Shown here: one piece after another, positions 51,029 to 60,411 of the stretch
Layout of the letters: each line of letters begins with the position of its first letter
Position numbering within the stretch: the first letter of the stretch is position 1
From: Kitasatospora sp. GP82
GTDB taxonomy: Bacteria; Actinomycetota; Actinomycetes; Streptomycetales; Streptomycetaceae
Assembly: GCF_029892105.1 (NCBI RefSeq)
Contig: NZ_JARZAJ010000027.1
Location: forward strand, 32,906-96,905
Direction of reading: 5' to 3'
Length of the DNA: 64,000 nucleotides
Made by a program: the position numbers and the translations under genes
The notes under the pieces: generated by a model
The model's input: the letters and a program-made list of their open reading frames with translations, nothing else
Databases searched by the model: none
What the model was told of the DNA's origin: nothing

Positions 51029-51793
51029 CTACTCGGCCCAGCGGGCAGGGCGGCGCTCCAGGAAGGCGCGCATCCCCTCCTGTGCCTCCGCCGAGCCGAA
51101 CAGGCGGGCGGACTGGGTGACCCGCTCGTCCGCGTCCCGCTCGAAGGAGGCCACCACCTCGGCGTTGGCGAGGCGCTTGGACTCGGCGAGACCCTGCGGC
51201 GAACCGAGCCGGACGGCGTCCAGCAGCACCTTCAGCGCCGCCTCCGGATCCTCGGCCGCCTCGGTGATCAGACCGATCCGTGCCGCCTCGGCGGTGTGGA
51301 AGGTCTCGCCGGTCAGGTAGTAGCGGGAGGCGGCGCGCGGGTCGAGCTTGGGGCGCAGCGGGAGCGAGATCACGGCAGGCGCGAGGCCGAGCCTGACCTC
51401 GGTGAAGGCGAAGGTGGAGAGCGGTCCCGCGATGACCATGTCGGCGGCGCCGAGCAGCCCCAGGCCGCCCGCCCGGACATGGCCGTTGACCATGGCGATC
51501 ACCGGCTTCGGGTTGTCGATGACGGCGCGTTGGAGGTCCACCAGGCCGCGCGGACCGACCGTCGGGTCGGCACCGGTCGCCTCGGAGAGGTCCGCTCCCG
51601 CGCAGAACACCTTGCCGGTGTGCCCGAGCACCACCGCCCTGACCGCCGGGTCGGCGGCCGCATCCGCGAGGCCCTTGGACAGCTCGGCCATCAGCCGGGT
51701 GGAGAGGGCGTTGCGGTTGTGCGGGGAGTCCAGCTCCAGGGTGGTGACGGCGTCGGTGGTGCTGATGCGGACGAGCGGTACTTCGCGGGTCAT
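51029..51793 (-). CDS. Enoyl-CoA hydratase/isomerase-family protein
   Basis: A 254-residue crotonase-fold enzyme. The oxyanion-hole region GKVFCAGADLSEATG (about 60-74) and the second signature around GHVRAGGLGLLGAADMVIA (about 105-123) are present. The usual catalytic Glu in the AEVRLGLAPA-type block reads TEVRLGLAPAVIS (about 130-142), so one Glu is kept. The substrate and pathway are unknown. ATG at 51793. Adjacent genes give no hint of a fatty-acid operon. Confidence 0.9.
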   Translation of the reverse strand: MTREVPLVRISTTDAVTTLELDSPHNRNALSTRLMAELSKGLADAAADPAVRAVVLGHTGKVFCAGADLSEATGADPTVGPRGLVDLQRAVIDNPKPVIAMVNGHVRAGGLGLLGAADMVIAGPLSTFAFTEVRLGLAPAVISLPLRPKLDPRAASRYYLTGETFHTAEAARIGLITEAAEDPEAALKVLLDAVRLGSPQGLAESKRLANAEVVASFERDADERVTQSARLFGSAEAQEGMRAFLERRPARWAE

Positions 51794-52018
51794 CGCGGCT
51801 GGGCCTGCTTTCCGGCTGAGGGTGGGTCGGACGGCGTGCGCAAAGCTCTGGGAACGACCGGCGGTTGTCGGCCGTCCAGCAGGAGACTCTGGCATGCGCA
51901 GGCACCCCGGAACCAGAGCCCGGGACAAATCCGCTGGTCCGCGCCGTGGTCGGCGTTGCGGTATCCCCTCGTGACCAGAGGCCGCCCGCTCCTCCTCGTA
52001 CCGCGGATCAGGCCCTGC

Positions 52019-53170
52019 TCAGGCCGGGGCGGCCGGGGCCGCGTTGCGGCGCCGGGCCCAGCGGACGGTCGGGGTCATCGCCGACCCGCCGACCACGAAG
52101 ACGGCGGCCAGCACGGTCCAGCCGATCAGTCCGTGCGCGATGACGACCGTGGTGACGAGGGCGGGGCCGAGCATCTGGGTGGCGGACATCCCCATACCGA
52201 AGACGCCCTGGTAGGCGCCGTGGGCGCCCTCGCCCGCCAGGTCGTAGCTCAGCGCCCAGCCGGCGGCCTGGGAGAAGACCACGCCGAGTGCCTGGAGGCC
52301 GACGCCGCCGACCACCAGCAGGGCGGCGGCCCAGCCTGGCACGCCGCTCGCGAGGGCCCGCACCAGGCAGGAGGCGGCGACCAGGAATCCGCCCCGGCCG
52401 AAGATCCGGCCCTCCGCCTCGGGCTTCTCGGTGCCCCTGGTGGCGCGCAGTTGGAGGGCGACGACCAGTACGGTGTTGACGATCATCGAGCCGGCGACCA
52501 TCACTCGCGGCGCCTCGGTGTGCTTGACGATCCACAGCGGGACGCCGACCTCCAGCATCGCGAACTGCAGGCCGAGCAGGGAGTTGAGGACGGTCACGGC
52601 CAGGAACGGCAGGTTGCGCAGCGCGGGGTTCCTGCCCCCGGGCCGCTCACCCGCTTCGGCAGCCCTGCGCCCGGCCCGTGCGGGCACCGGGATCAGCGAG
52701 AACAGCACCGCCACCACTGCGAAGGAGAGCACATCGCCGAGGAAGGCGGTGACGTACGCGGACCTGGTGTCGGCCTGGAGGGCCAGTGCGGCGAGGACGG
52801 TGCCCGCTCCGATCCCTACGTTGGTGACGACCCGCAGGTACGCCCGGCCGGCCACCCGGCGGTCGGCGGGCAGGACTTCGGCGTAGAGCGCGTTGCGGAC
52901 GGCGGAGGCGCCCCGGTCGACGGCCGTGACCAGACAGGCGAGCAGCAGGAACGCGACATAGGCGTGGACCACGACGTACGCGGCGGTGCCGACGGCCTCG
53001 ACGGCGACCAGGGTGACGAGCACGGGCTTGCTGCCCCAGCAGTCGGCGGCCCGCCCCGCGGGGATGTTGGCGAGTACCCCGCACAGTCCGGCCGCGGTGA
53101 GCGCGCCGCCGACCTGGGCGGCTCCGAAGCCCAGGACCCGGGTGAAGAAGAGGACGCTGAGGGTCCACCA
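52019..53170 (-). pseudogene. MFS transporter lacking its N-terminus
   Basis: The minus strand encodes an MFS protein from helix 2 onward. The block FFTRVLGFGAAQVGGALTAA and the helix 2-12 pattern run to the stop at 52019. The coding sequence ends abruptly at about 53170 without a start; family members have about 40 more residues including helix 1. An internal start at 53023 would give 334 residues but omit further helices. The break coincides with the 5' truncation of an ArsR-type gene on the plus strand, so both genes lost their 5' ends in one deletion. Confidence 0.65.
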
Positions 53171-53319
53171 CCGAACTGGCGGCCCGGCTGGGTGTCACCC
53201 CGGGTGCGGTGAGCCAGCATCTGGGCGTGCTGTTCGCGACCCGACTGGTCGGGCGCACCCGGCACGGCCGGGTGGTGCTGTACGCGCGTACGCCGCTCGG
53301 CGACGAGCTGAACGGCTGA
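53164..53319 (+). pseudogene. C-terminal fragment of an ArsR-type winged-helix regulator
   Basis: From 53164 the plus strand reads STTELAARLGVTPGAVSQHL and on to VGRTRHGRVVLYARTPLGDEL, then a TGA at 53317. This is the helix-turn-helix and wing of an ArsR-like repressor, without the N-terminal part or a start codon. It directly abuts the beheaded MFS gene. Confidence 0.75.
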
Positions 53320-53410
53320 GCGGACACGGTTCGCCGGCACGGGGCTCCGACAGCGGCACGGCCGGTCGGCTGGCCGAAACTCCGGCAGCGTCCGTCAACT
53401 CCCCTGCATT

Positions 53411-53448
53411 CTGGACCCGTTGACTCATTGGTCCAGTCCTCCCACAGT
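53411..53448 (+). promoter_or_regulatory. Inverted repeat over a possible promoter
   Basis: CTGGACC (53411-53417) and GGTCCAG (53430-53436) are perfect inverted halves. Between them is TTGACT (53420-53425), which with a 17-bp spacer gives CACAGT (53443-53448) as a weak -10 box. The symmetry centred on the -35 box suggests a repressor site. Confidence 0.5.
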
Positions 53449-53507
53449 GCCCGGGAGACTCCCCCGAAGCACCCCTGTACGGATCCCCACACCAGACAGG
53501 GAGAACC

Positions 53508-53612
53508 ATGTCCGACCGGTTGAGAGGCCCGGGCGCAGCCCTCCGCCCGAAGCCCCGCCGGGCCGATCCCCGCACCCCCGAGGAGTGCGGGGATCAGCCG
53601 GACAGGGTCTGA
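53508..53612 (+). CDS. Possible 34-aa small protein or non-coding transcript
   Basis: An ATG at 53508 with AGGGAG 5-6 bases upstream opens 34 codons ending at 53612. The product would be Arg/Pro-rich and matches nothing I know. A strong hairpin (53565-53595) lies inside its 3' half, which argues against translation. The promoter-like element at 53411-53448 and this hairpin together would define a transcript of about 140 nt, so a small RNA or a remnant of a lost gene is as likely as a protein. Confidence 0.25.
   Translation: MSDRLRGPGAALRPKPRRADPRTPEECGDQPDRV
53565..53595. terminator. Perfect 11-bp terminator hairpin
   Basis: GATCCCCGCAC pairs with GTGCGGGGATC around a 9-nt loop. It follows the geranylgeranyl reductase gene stop (53634, minus strand) by 38 bp and also ends any plus-strand transcript from 53450. 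Confidence 0.75.
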
Positions 53613-53633
53613 TCCGAAGGCCCGGCTGCCGGG

Positions 53634-54866
53634 TCAGCGCCCCGCGAAGGAGGCCAGCTTGCGCGCCGCCCGGTGGTCGCGCATCACCTGGGCGAAAGTG
53701 GTGTGCCCCTGCGTGGCCCGGGCGAAGGCGCGCCAGGCCGGGTTGATCAGGCAGACCGCCGCGTGGAACAGGTGCGGCCGCCGCTCGAAGGCGTTCAGCA
53801 TCACCTTCCCGGCGCGCATCTCCACGCCGAGCCCGGCCTTGATGGCGAAGGCGTAGTTGAGCGCCTGACGGCGCACGGCCGTCGTACCGTGCGCCTCGGC
53901 GACCTTGACCGCCCACTCGCCCGCAAGGCGGCCCGAGCGCAGCGCGTACGAGATGCCCTCGCGAGTCCACGGCTCCAGCAGTCCGGCCGCGTCACCGGCG
54001 ACCAGGACCCGGCCGCGCGAGAGCGGCGAGTCCTCGGCGCGACAGCGGGTCAGATGGCCGGACTCGATGCTCGGGGTGAACCCGGCCAGGCCCAACTGCC
54101 GGATGTAGTCCGCCAGGTACTGCTTGGTCCGCTCACCGTCGCCGCGCGCCGAGATGACGCCGACGGTCAGCGTGCCGGAGTCGGTCTTGGGGAACACCCA
54201 GCCGTAAGAGCCGGGCAGCGGGCCCCAGTCCAGGTGGATCTTCCCGGCCCAGTACTCGGAGACGGATTCCGGCACCGGGATCTCCGCCTCAAGACCCAGG
54301 TCGATCTGGTCGAAGCTCACTCCGACGTGCCGGCCGATCCGGCTGGCGCTGCCGTCCGCGCCGACCACCGCGCGGGCCTCGATCCGGCGTCCGTCGGCGG
54401 TGGTGACGAAGGCGGTGTGCGCCTCCTCGTCCTGCTCCACGCCGCTGACGGTCACTCCGGTGACCAGCACCGCACCGGCCTGCTCGGCTGCCTGCACCAG
54501 GCGCAGGTCGAACTCGTCCCGGTTGACCAGGCCGAACAGCATGCGCTTCGAGCGGCGGGTACGGCTGAAGCGGCCGCCGAGGGCGAAGGTGACGGCGTGG
54601 ATCCGGTCCTGCAACGGCAACTTGAAGTCCGGCGGCAGGCTGTCCCTGGAGGGGCCGACGATGCCGCCGCCGCAGGTCTTGTAGCGGGGGTGCTCGGCCT
54701 TGTCGAGGAGCAGCACCCGGCGCCCCTGCGCGGCTGCGGCGTACGCGGCGGAGGACCCCGCCGGTCCTGCGCCGACCACCACCACGTCCCACACGCCCTC
54801 CAGCGGATCGGGCTCGGCGGGGATGTCGATACGGTCCTGGTCGTGGGAGCTACCGGAGTCAGTCAC
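53634..54866 (-). CDS. Geranylgeranyl reductase-family FAD oxidoreductase
   Basis: A 410-residue flavoprotein. The FAD-binding motif VVVVGAGPAGSSAAYAAA (about 28-45) is followed by the RYKTCGGGIVG block (about 62-72), which is specific to geranylgeranyl reductases. The second FAD motif VLVAGDAAGLLEPWTREGI (about 304-322) is typical. These enzymes saturate isoprenoid chains or related double bonds. The GTG at 54866 has no ribosome site but TAAGAT lies 8 bases upstream (54880-54875), so the mRNA is probably leaderless. No carotenoid or menaquinone genes adjoin. Confidence 0.88.
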   Translation of the reverse strand: MTDSGSSHDQDRIDIPAEPDPLEGVWDVVVVGAGPAGSSAAYAAAAQGRRVLLLDKAEHPRYKTCGGGIVGPSRDSLPPDFKLPLQDRIHAVTFALGGRFSRTRRSKRMLFGLVNRDEFDLRLVQAAEQAGAVLVTGVTVSGVEQDEEAHTAFVTTADGRRIEARAVVGADGSASRIGRHVGVSFDQIDLGLEAEIPVPESVSEYWAGKIHLDWGPLPGSYGWVFPKTDSGTLTVGVISARGDGERTKQYLADYIRQLGLAGFTPSIESGHLTRCRAEDSPLSRGRVLVAGDAAGLLEPWTREGISYALRSGRLAGEWAVKVAEAHGTTAVRRQALNYAFAIKAGLGVEMRAGKVMLNAFERRPHLFHAAVCLINPAWRAFARATQGHTTFAQVMRDHRAARKLASFAGR

Positions 54867-55046
54867 GGGCAACAATCTTAGACCGCCCGGCAACAGGGCC
54901 GGCAGCGTCGCGTTCCGGTCGGTCCCACCGCGCGCATCCGCCCGACCCGCCCAGCGGGTTCGGGTCCATGCGGTGCCCGTCCCGTGGCCCACCTATGATC
55001 GGGAGACCCCCGAATGACCGTCCCCGAACACCCCTCGGAGAAGTTG

Positions 55047-56411
55047 ATGACCCAGCAGCCCCTGGCGGCGGCCGTCCGTTCCCTGATGCCGCGTGCCAAG
55101 GCCGACCTCGCCGAGCTGGTGGCCTTCCCCTCGGTCGCCGACCCTCGCCAGTTCCCGGTGGAGGAGTGCGAGAAGGCGGCCCGCTGGGTCGCCGACGCCT
55201 TCGCGGCAGAGGGCCTGACGGGCATTCGCCTGATCGACACCCCGGACGGCACCCAGTCCGTGTACGCCGAGCTGCCGGGCCCCGAGGGTGCCCCGACCGT
55301 CCTGCTGTACTCGCACTACGACGTCCAGCCCCCGCTGGACGAAGCCGCCTGGCAGAGCCCGGCGTTCGAGCTGACCGAGCGCGACGGCCGCTGGTACGGG
55401 CGCGGCGCGGCCGACTGCAAGGGCAACATCCTGATGCACCTGACCGCCCTGCGCGCCCTGCGCGAGGTGGACGGCGGCTTCCCGGTCGGCCTGAAGGTGA
55501 TCGTGGAGGGCTCGGAGGAGCAGGGTACCGGCGGCCTTGAGCGCTACGCCGAGCAGCACCCCGAGCTGCTCGCCGCCGATGTCATCGTCATCGGCGACAC
55601 CGGCAACTTCGCCCCCGGTCTGCCCACCGTCACCGCCTCGCTGCGCGGGATGACCGTGGTCGAGATCGCCATCGAGACCCTGGCGGGCAACCTGCACTCG
55701 GGCGCCTTCGGCGGTGCCGCGCCGGACGCACTGCAGGCGCTGATCCGGGTCCTGTCGACCCTGCACGACGAGCACGGCGATGTCGCCGTGGCCGGGCTGA
55801 AGGCCGACCAGAGCTGGCAGGGAGTCGCATACCCCGAGGAGCAGTTCCGGGCCGACGCCAGGGTGGCCGAGGGGGTGGCGCTCACCGGCACGAGCTCCGT
55901 CGCGGACCGGCTCTGGGCCCGCCCCTCGGTGACGGTCCTGGGGATCGACGCTCCCCCGGTGGTCGGCGCGACCTCCTCGGTGCAGGCCACCGCCAAGGCC
56001 AGCGTCAGCCTGCGGATTCCGCCGGGCACGGGCCTGAAGGAGGCGCAGGACGCCCTGGTCGCCCACCTGGAGGCGGCCGTCCCGTTCGGCGCCCGGGCCA
56101 CCGTCAGCCGGATCAGCGGCGGCGAGGCGTTCAGCGCCGACACCACCGGACCGGCGTACGAGGCGATGGGTGCCGCGATGCGCGAGGCGTTCGGCACCGA
56201 GATGGTGGCCTCCGGCGAAGGCGGCTCGATCCCGCTCTGCAACTCGCTGCGCACCCTCTTCCCGCAGGCGGAGATCGTGCTGATCGGCGTCGAGGACCCG
56301 ACCACCCAGATCCACGCGGTCAACGAGAGCGTGGATCCGCAGGAGCTGGAGCGGATGGCCCTCACCGAGGCCCTGTTCCTGCGCAACTACGCGGCTTCCT
56401 CGGCCTCGTAG
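55047..56411 (+). CDS. M20-family dipeptidase
   Basis: A 454-residue metallopeptidase of the M20/ArgE/CNDP family that hydrolyses dipeptides in the cytosol. The two-Zn motifs are present: LLYSHYDVQPP (about 83-93, first His and Asp), RGAADCKGN (about 119-127, bridging Asp), EGSEEQGTGG (about 153-162, catalytic Glu pair), GDTGN (about 183-187) and IHAVNESV (about 424-431). The ATG at 55047 has CGGAGAAG upstream; an ATG at 55014 would add 11 residues. TATGAT at 54994-54999 is a possible -10 box. Confidence 0.9.
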   Translation: MTQQPLAAAVRSLMPRAKADLAELVAFPSVADPRQFPVEECEKAARWVADAFAAEGLTGIRLIDTPDGTQSVYAELPGPEGAPTVLLYSHYDVQPPLDEAAWQSPAFELTERDGRWYGRGAADCKGNILMHLTALRALREVDGGFPVGLKVIVEGSEEQGTGGLERYAEQHPELLAADVIVIGDTGNFAPGLPTVTASLRGMTVVEIAIETLAGNLHSGAFGGAAPDALQALIRVLSTLHDEHGDVAVAGLKADQSWQGVAYPEEQFRADARVAEGVALTGTSSVADRLWARPSVTVLGIDAPPVVGATSSVQATAKASVSLRIPPGTGLKEAQDALVAHLEAAVPFGARATVSRISGGEAFSADTTGPAYEAMGAAMREAFGTEMVASGEGGSIPLCNSLRTLFPQAEIVLIGVEDPTTQIHAVNESVDPQELERMALTEALFLRNYAASSAS

Positions 56412-56435
56412 GGATTTCCCGAGGCACCCGGCAGC

Positions 56436-56475
56436 GGCCGGTACGGAGGACGCCTGAACCCCTCCCGTACCGGCC
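56436..56475. terminator. Bidirectional hairpin
   Basis: GGCCGGTACGG and its complement (11-bp stem, 18-nt loop) lie between the convergent dipeptidase and TmrB-Nudix genes. Confidence 0.6.
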
Positions 56476-56570
56476 GGCCGGGCAGCACGGTCCCTGCTCG
56501 CGAGTCCTTGTCCGGGCACAGCGACGACAGGGCGGGGCGGGGTCGGTGTGCCATCTGCGCCCGGGTTCCG

Positions 56571-57629
56571 CTACCCCGCCGCCGTGGCTCCGGCCGCGGC
56601 CGGGAGGCCCGCCTCCAGATAGCGGAGCTGGCCGTGCTCGCGGGCGTCGAGGGCGGCGGCGAGCCTGCGCAGGCGGGCGGCGGGGAGCAGGGCGGCGGCC
56701 TCGTCCAGGGTGACGAAGCGCCAGCCGCGCAGTTCCTCGGGCGGCAGCCGAAGGGCCTCCCGCGCGGCGGCATCCAGGCGGCCGCCGTCGTAGACCAGGC
56801 GCAGGCCGCCCCGGCGCGGTCCGGTACGCGGTTCCCAGTCGACGGCGAGCAGGCGCAGCGCGGGTGCCTCAAGACGCAGGCCCAGTTCCTCGGCGGTCTC
56901 GCGCAGCGCCGCGTCCGTGGGCGCCTCGCCCCGCTCGACGACCCCGCCGGGGAACTCCCAGGAGGGTTTGTAGACGGGGTCGACCAGCAGCACCCGGTCC
57001 TGCTCGTCGAAGAGCAGGACGGCGGCGGCCACGGTGTCCCCGGTGGTGTCGACGCTCTGGACTATGGGGCAGCGGGCGGCGCCGTCCTTGACCAGTTCGG
57101 CCAGCCGCTGGGCGGTCTGACGCGGAGTCAGCTTGCCGGTGTCGATCAGTTCGGCGTCGCGGCTGAGCCACCGTCTGGCCGTCCGGTACTGGGACAGGTG
57201 CTCCAGGCACCAGGTACGGACCCGGGCGCTGGCCTCGGGATCGCCGGGGCACTCCTCGCGTTCCGCGATCCGCTGGTGCAGGATCGTTTCCTCAGGGTCC
57301 AGAACGAAGTGGTGCACGGCCAGCCCACGGGCGGCCAGCGCACCGAAGATCTCGTCCCGGTAGTCCTCCCGGAGCAGTGTCATCGGCACCACCAGCGGCC
57401 CGGCCACCTCGGTCAGCAGCGCCGCCGCGACCTCGGGCACCAGGCGCCGCCAGGACGCCAGGTCCTGGTAGTCGGCGACCGTGGCCATCCGGTCCGTCGG
57501 CAGCATCAGGCGCAGCCCGGCGCCGACCAGCTCCGGGTCGTACAGCACGCTCCCGGGCAGCAACTCCACCAGCTCGCGGCAGGCGCTCGTCTTGCCCGCC
57601 CCGAATGTGCCATTGACCCAGACGATCAC
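56571..57629 (-). CDS. TmrB-like P-loop ATP-binding / Nudix fusion protein
   Basis: A 352-residue two-domain protein. Residues 1-165 resemble TmrB, the Bacillus tunicamycin-resistance protein: VIVWVNGTFGAGKTSACREL (Walker A at 7-14), a VLYDPELVGAGLR block (about 29-41), VVPMTLLREDY and the HHFVLDPEETIL region. Residues about 200-330 are a Nudix hydrolase with the box starting GGVVERGEAP at about 225 and ending RETAEELG. The GTG at 57629 has AGGGGA 6 bases upstream. The fusion suggests a joint role in handling a nucleotide-linked substrate; function is unproven. Confidence 0.85.
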   Translation of the reverse strand: MIVWVNGTFGAGKTSACRELVELLPGSVLYDPELVGAGLRLMLPTDRMATVADYQDLASWRRLVPEVAAALLTEVAGPLVVPMTLLREDYRDEIFGALAARGLAVHHFVLDPEETILHQRIAEREECPGDPEASARVRTWCLEHLSQYRTARRWLSRDAELIDTGKLTPRQTAQRLAELVKDGAARCPIVQSVDTTGDTVAAAVLLFDEQDRVLLVDPVYKPSWEFPGGVVERGEAPTDAALRETAEELGLRLEAPALRLLAVDWEPRTGPRRGGLRLVYDGGRLDAAAREALRLPPEELRGWRFVTLDEAAALLPAARLRRLAAALDAREHGQLRYLEAGLPAAAGATAAG

Positions 57630-57814
57630 AGCGTCCCCTGCCCTCGGCGCGCCCCGGTGCCGAGCGCACCGGGCAGCGCGGTCCGTACACTCCTGGCCCC
57701 GCGCCAATCGAGGTGGTACCCGCGCCGGGGGCCCGGCCATGCCTGGGCGCCCACGGCACCGTCACTTCCCGGCCGTGCGGCACATGTCGCTTGCTGGCCC
57801 GTCCACGGGCCGGC

Positions 57815-59239
57815 TCAGGCGCGATCGAGCAACTGCTTCTTCAGCACCTTGCCCATCGCGTTGCGCGGCAGCTCCTCGACCAGCACCACCCGCCTGGGCC
57901 GCTTGTGCACCGAGAGCCGCTCGGCGACGAAGGCGGTCAGCTGGTCGCCCGTCACCTCGCCGTCGGCGATCACGTACGCGACCACGGCCTGGCCGAGATC
58001 GTCGTCGGGGGCGCCCACCACCGCGGCATCGGCCACGGCGGGGTGGTCGCGCAGGGCGGCCTCCACCTCGCCCGCACCGATCCGGTAGCCGCCGCTCTTG
58101 ATCAGGTCGACGGAGGCCCGGCCGACGATCCGGTGGAAGCCGTCCTGCCCGATCACCGCGACGTCCCCGGTACGGAACCAGCCGTCGGCCGTCCAGGCCT
58201 CGGCGTTGGCGTCCGGCCGGTTCAGGTAACCGGCGAACAGGGTCGGGCCCGCGACCTGCAGCTCCCCGACCGTCTCGCCGTCGTGCGGGACGGGCGCGCC
58301 GTCCTCGCCGGCCAACCGGGTGCGCACCCCCTCGACCGGCAGGCCGACGCTGCCAGGACGCCGCTCGCCGTCGGCCCTGGTGCTGACGGTGATCAGCGAC
58401 TCGGTCATCCCGTACCGCTCGATCGGAGCCCGGCCGGTGAGGGCCGCCAGCCGTTCGAAGACCGGCACCGGAAGCGGCGCGCTGCCCGAGACCAGCAGCC
58501 GTGCGGCGCTCAGCGCCCGCGCCGCGGACTCCTCTGCGGCCACCCGTGACCAGACGGTCGGTACCCCGAAGTACAGGCTGCCGCGCGCCTGGGCGTACGC
58601 CCCGGGCGTGGGGCGACCGGTGTGCACCACCTTGCTGCCGGTGCGCAGGGCGCCGAGCACACCGAGGACCAGTCCGTGGACGTGGAACAGCGGCAGTCCG
58701 TGCACCAGGGTGTCCTCGGCGCTCCACTGCCAGGCCGCGGCCAGTGCGTCCAGGTCCGCCGCGACGGCCGAACGCGGAATCAGCGCTCCCTTGGGCGCGC
58801 CCGTGGTGCCGGAGGTGTACAGCACGAAGGCCGTACGCTCCGGCGCGGGCTCCGCGTACGAGCCCCCGGAGTCGCTGGAGGCCCCGGTGCGCCCCGTCAT
58901 CTCGACCGGCAGCGTCTCGACGCCCTCCCAGCCACCGTCCCCCGGCCGTACCGCGAGCAGCGTCGCCCCCGAGTCCCGGAGGATGTGCGCGCGCTCCTTG
59001 GGCCCCGAGTCGGGCGGCAGCGGCACCACGGGCACGCCCGCCAGCAGTCCGCCCACCACGGCGGTCACCGTCTCGGCGGTCGGCCGGGCGAGTACGGCCA
59101 GCGCAGGGGCTCCGGCCACCCGGTGGGCCACCACCGTCGCCGCCGCGAGCAGCTGCTCGCGCGACATCGCGCACCCGTCGATCCGCAGCGCGTCGGCGGC
59201 ATCGCCGTACGCACCCTCAAGTGCCGTCAGCAGTCCCAT
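57815..59239 (-). CDS. Acyl-CoA synthetase, MatB (malonyl-CoA synthetase)-like
   Basis: A 474-residue AMP-forming acyl-CoA synthetase. The P-loop YTSGTTGAPKGALIPR (about 140-155), the WQWSAEDTLVHGLPLFHVHGL block (about 170-190), ERYGMTES (about 272-279), WFRTGD (about 357-362) and the C-terminal GKVLKKQL with the catalytic Lys are in order. The HVHGLVLG and IERYGMTE parts are very like S. coelicolor MatB, which makes malonyl- and methylmalonyl-CoA; substrate choice here is not proven. ATG at 59239. Confidence 0.85.
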   Translation of the reverse strand: MGLLTALEGAYGDAADALRIDGCAMSREQLLAAATVVAHRVAGAPALAVLARPTAETVTAVVGGLLAGVPVVPLPPDSGPKERAHILRDSGATLLAVRPGDGGWEGVETLPVEMTGRTGASSDSGGSYAEPAPERTAFVLYTSGTTGAPKGALIPRSAVAADLDALAAAWQWSAEDTLVHGLPLFHVHGLVLGVLGALRTGSKVVHTGRPTPGAYAQARGSLYFGVPTVWSRVAAEESAARALSAARLLVSGSAPLPVPVFERLAALTGRAPIERYGMTESLITVSTRADGERRPGSVGLPVEGVRTRLAGEDGAPVPHDGETVGELQVAGPTLFAGYLNRPDANAEAWTADGWFRTGDVAVIGQDGFHRIVGRASVDLIKSGGYRIGAGEVEAALRDHPAVADAAVVGAPDDDLGQAVVAYVIADGEVTGDQLTAFVAERLSVHKRPRRVVLVEELPRNAMGKVLKKQLLDRA

Positions 59240-59308
59240 GCCCGGGACTCTACGCGCCGCCCGATCACTCCCGCCGGGTAACCCTCCCGGAGCCCGGCCC
59301 CGGGACGC

Positions 59309-59351
59309 CGAAGGGCGCAGCCCCCGGAGTCCCGGGGAGCTGCGCCCTTCG
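59309..59351 (-). terminator. Hairpin after etfA
   Basis: CGAAGGGCGCAGC and its complement, extended by an inner GC-rich stem, start 22 bp after the etfA stop. Confidence 0.7.
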
Positions 59352-59372
59352 TACGGCCTGCCCGAGGGGCTG

Positions 59373-60335
59373 TCAGCCCTTGCGGGCCTTCACCTCGGCG
59401 GTGAGCTGCGGCAGCACGGTGAAGAGGTCACCGACCACGCCGTAGTCGACCAGCTCGAAGATCGGCGCCTCTTCGTCCTTGTTGATGGCGATGATGGTCT
59501 TCGAGGTCTGCATACCGGCGCGGTGCTGGATCGCGCCGGAGATGCCCGCCGCGATGTACAGCTGCGGCGAGACCTGCTTGCCGGTCTGGCCGACCTGGTT
59601 GCTGTGCGGGTACCAGCCGGCGTCCACGGCGGCGCGCGAGGCACCGACGGCGGCACCGAGCGAGTCGGCGAGCTCCTCCACCACGCCGAAGCCCTCGGCG
59701 GCACCGACACCACGGCCACCGGAGACCACGATCGCGGCCTCGGTCAGCTCCGGGCGGCCCGAGGACACGCGCGGGGTGCGGGCGACGACCTTGGCCGCCT
59801 TGCCGGTGAACTCGACGGTGACGTTCTCCACGGCGCCGGCGGCCGGGGCGGCCTCGGGGCTGGTGGAGTTCGGCTTGAGGGTGATGACCGAGGTGCCGTG
59901 CGACACCTTGGACTTCACCTGGAACGAGGCGGCGAACACCGACTGGGTCGCGACCGGACCGCTGTCACCGGCCTCCAGGTCGACGGCGTCGGTGATGATG
60001 CCGGAACCGAGGCGCAGCGCCACGCGGGCCGCGACCTCCTTGCCCTCGCCGGAGGAGGTGACCAGCACGGCGGCGGCACCGGCGGTCTTGGCGATCTGCG
60101 TCAGGGCGTCGACCTTCGGCACGACCAGCTGGTCGGCGAACTCGGCGCCGTCGGCGACGTACACCTTGGCCGCACCGAACTCGCCGGCCTTGGCGGCGAT
60201 GTCGGCGGCGGCGGAACCGGCGCCCAGGACGACCGCCGAGGGCTCGCCGATACGGCGGGCCAGGGTCAGCAGCTCCAGGGCCGGCTTGCGGACCACACCG
60301 TCGGCGTGGTCGACGAGGACGAGAATCTCACCCAT
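59373..60335 (-). CDS. etfA: Electron transfer flavoprotein subunit alpha (EtfA/FixB)
   Basis: The FAD-carrying subunit of electron transfer flavoprotein, which collects electrons from acyl-CoA dehydrogenases. The 320-residue protein starts EILVLVDHADGVVRKP. Its C-terminal FAD domain has RPELTEAAIVVSGGRGVGAAEGF (about 202-224), VGASRAAVDAGW, and the IQHRAGMQTSKTIIAINKDEEAPIF block (about 270-294). ATG at 60335, AGGAG 10 bases upstream. It follows etfB by 76 bp in the same operon. Confidence 0.97.
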   Translation of the reverse strand: MGEILVLVDHADGVVRKPALELLTLARRIGEPSAVVLGAGSAAADIAAKAGEFGAAKVYVADGAEFADQLVVPKVDALTQIAKTAGAAAVLVTSSGEGKEVAARVALRLGSGIITDAVDLEAGDSGPVATQSVFAASFQVKSKVSHGTSVITLKPNSTSPEAAPAAGAVENVTVEFTGKAAKVVARTPRVSSGRPELTEAAIVVSGGRGVGAAEGFGVVEELADSLGAAVGASRAAVDAGWYPHSNQVGQTGKQVSPQLYIAAGISGAIQHRAGMQTSKTIIAINKDEEAPIFELVDYGVVGDLFTVLPQLTAEVKARKG

Positions 60336-60411
60336 CGCTCAAACTCTCCTGTTTCTCCGGACTGCCCGTCGTTTCGGGCCGGGCAGTCACCACGTCAATG
60401 GGTCAGATGGA

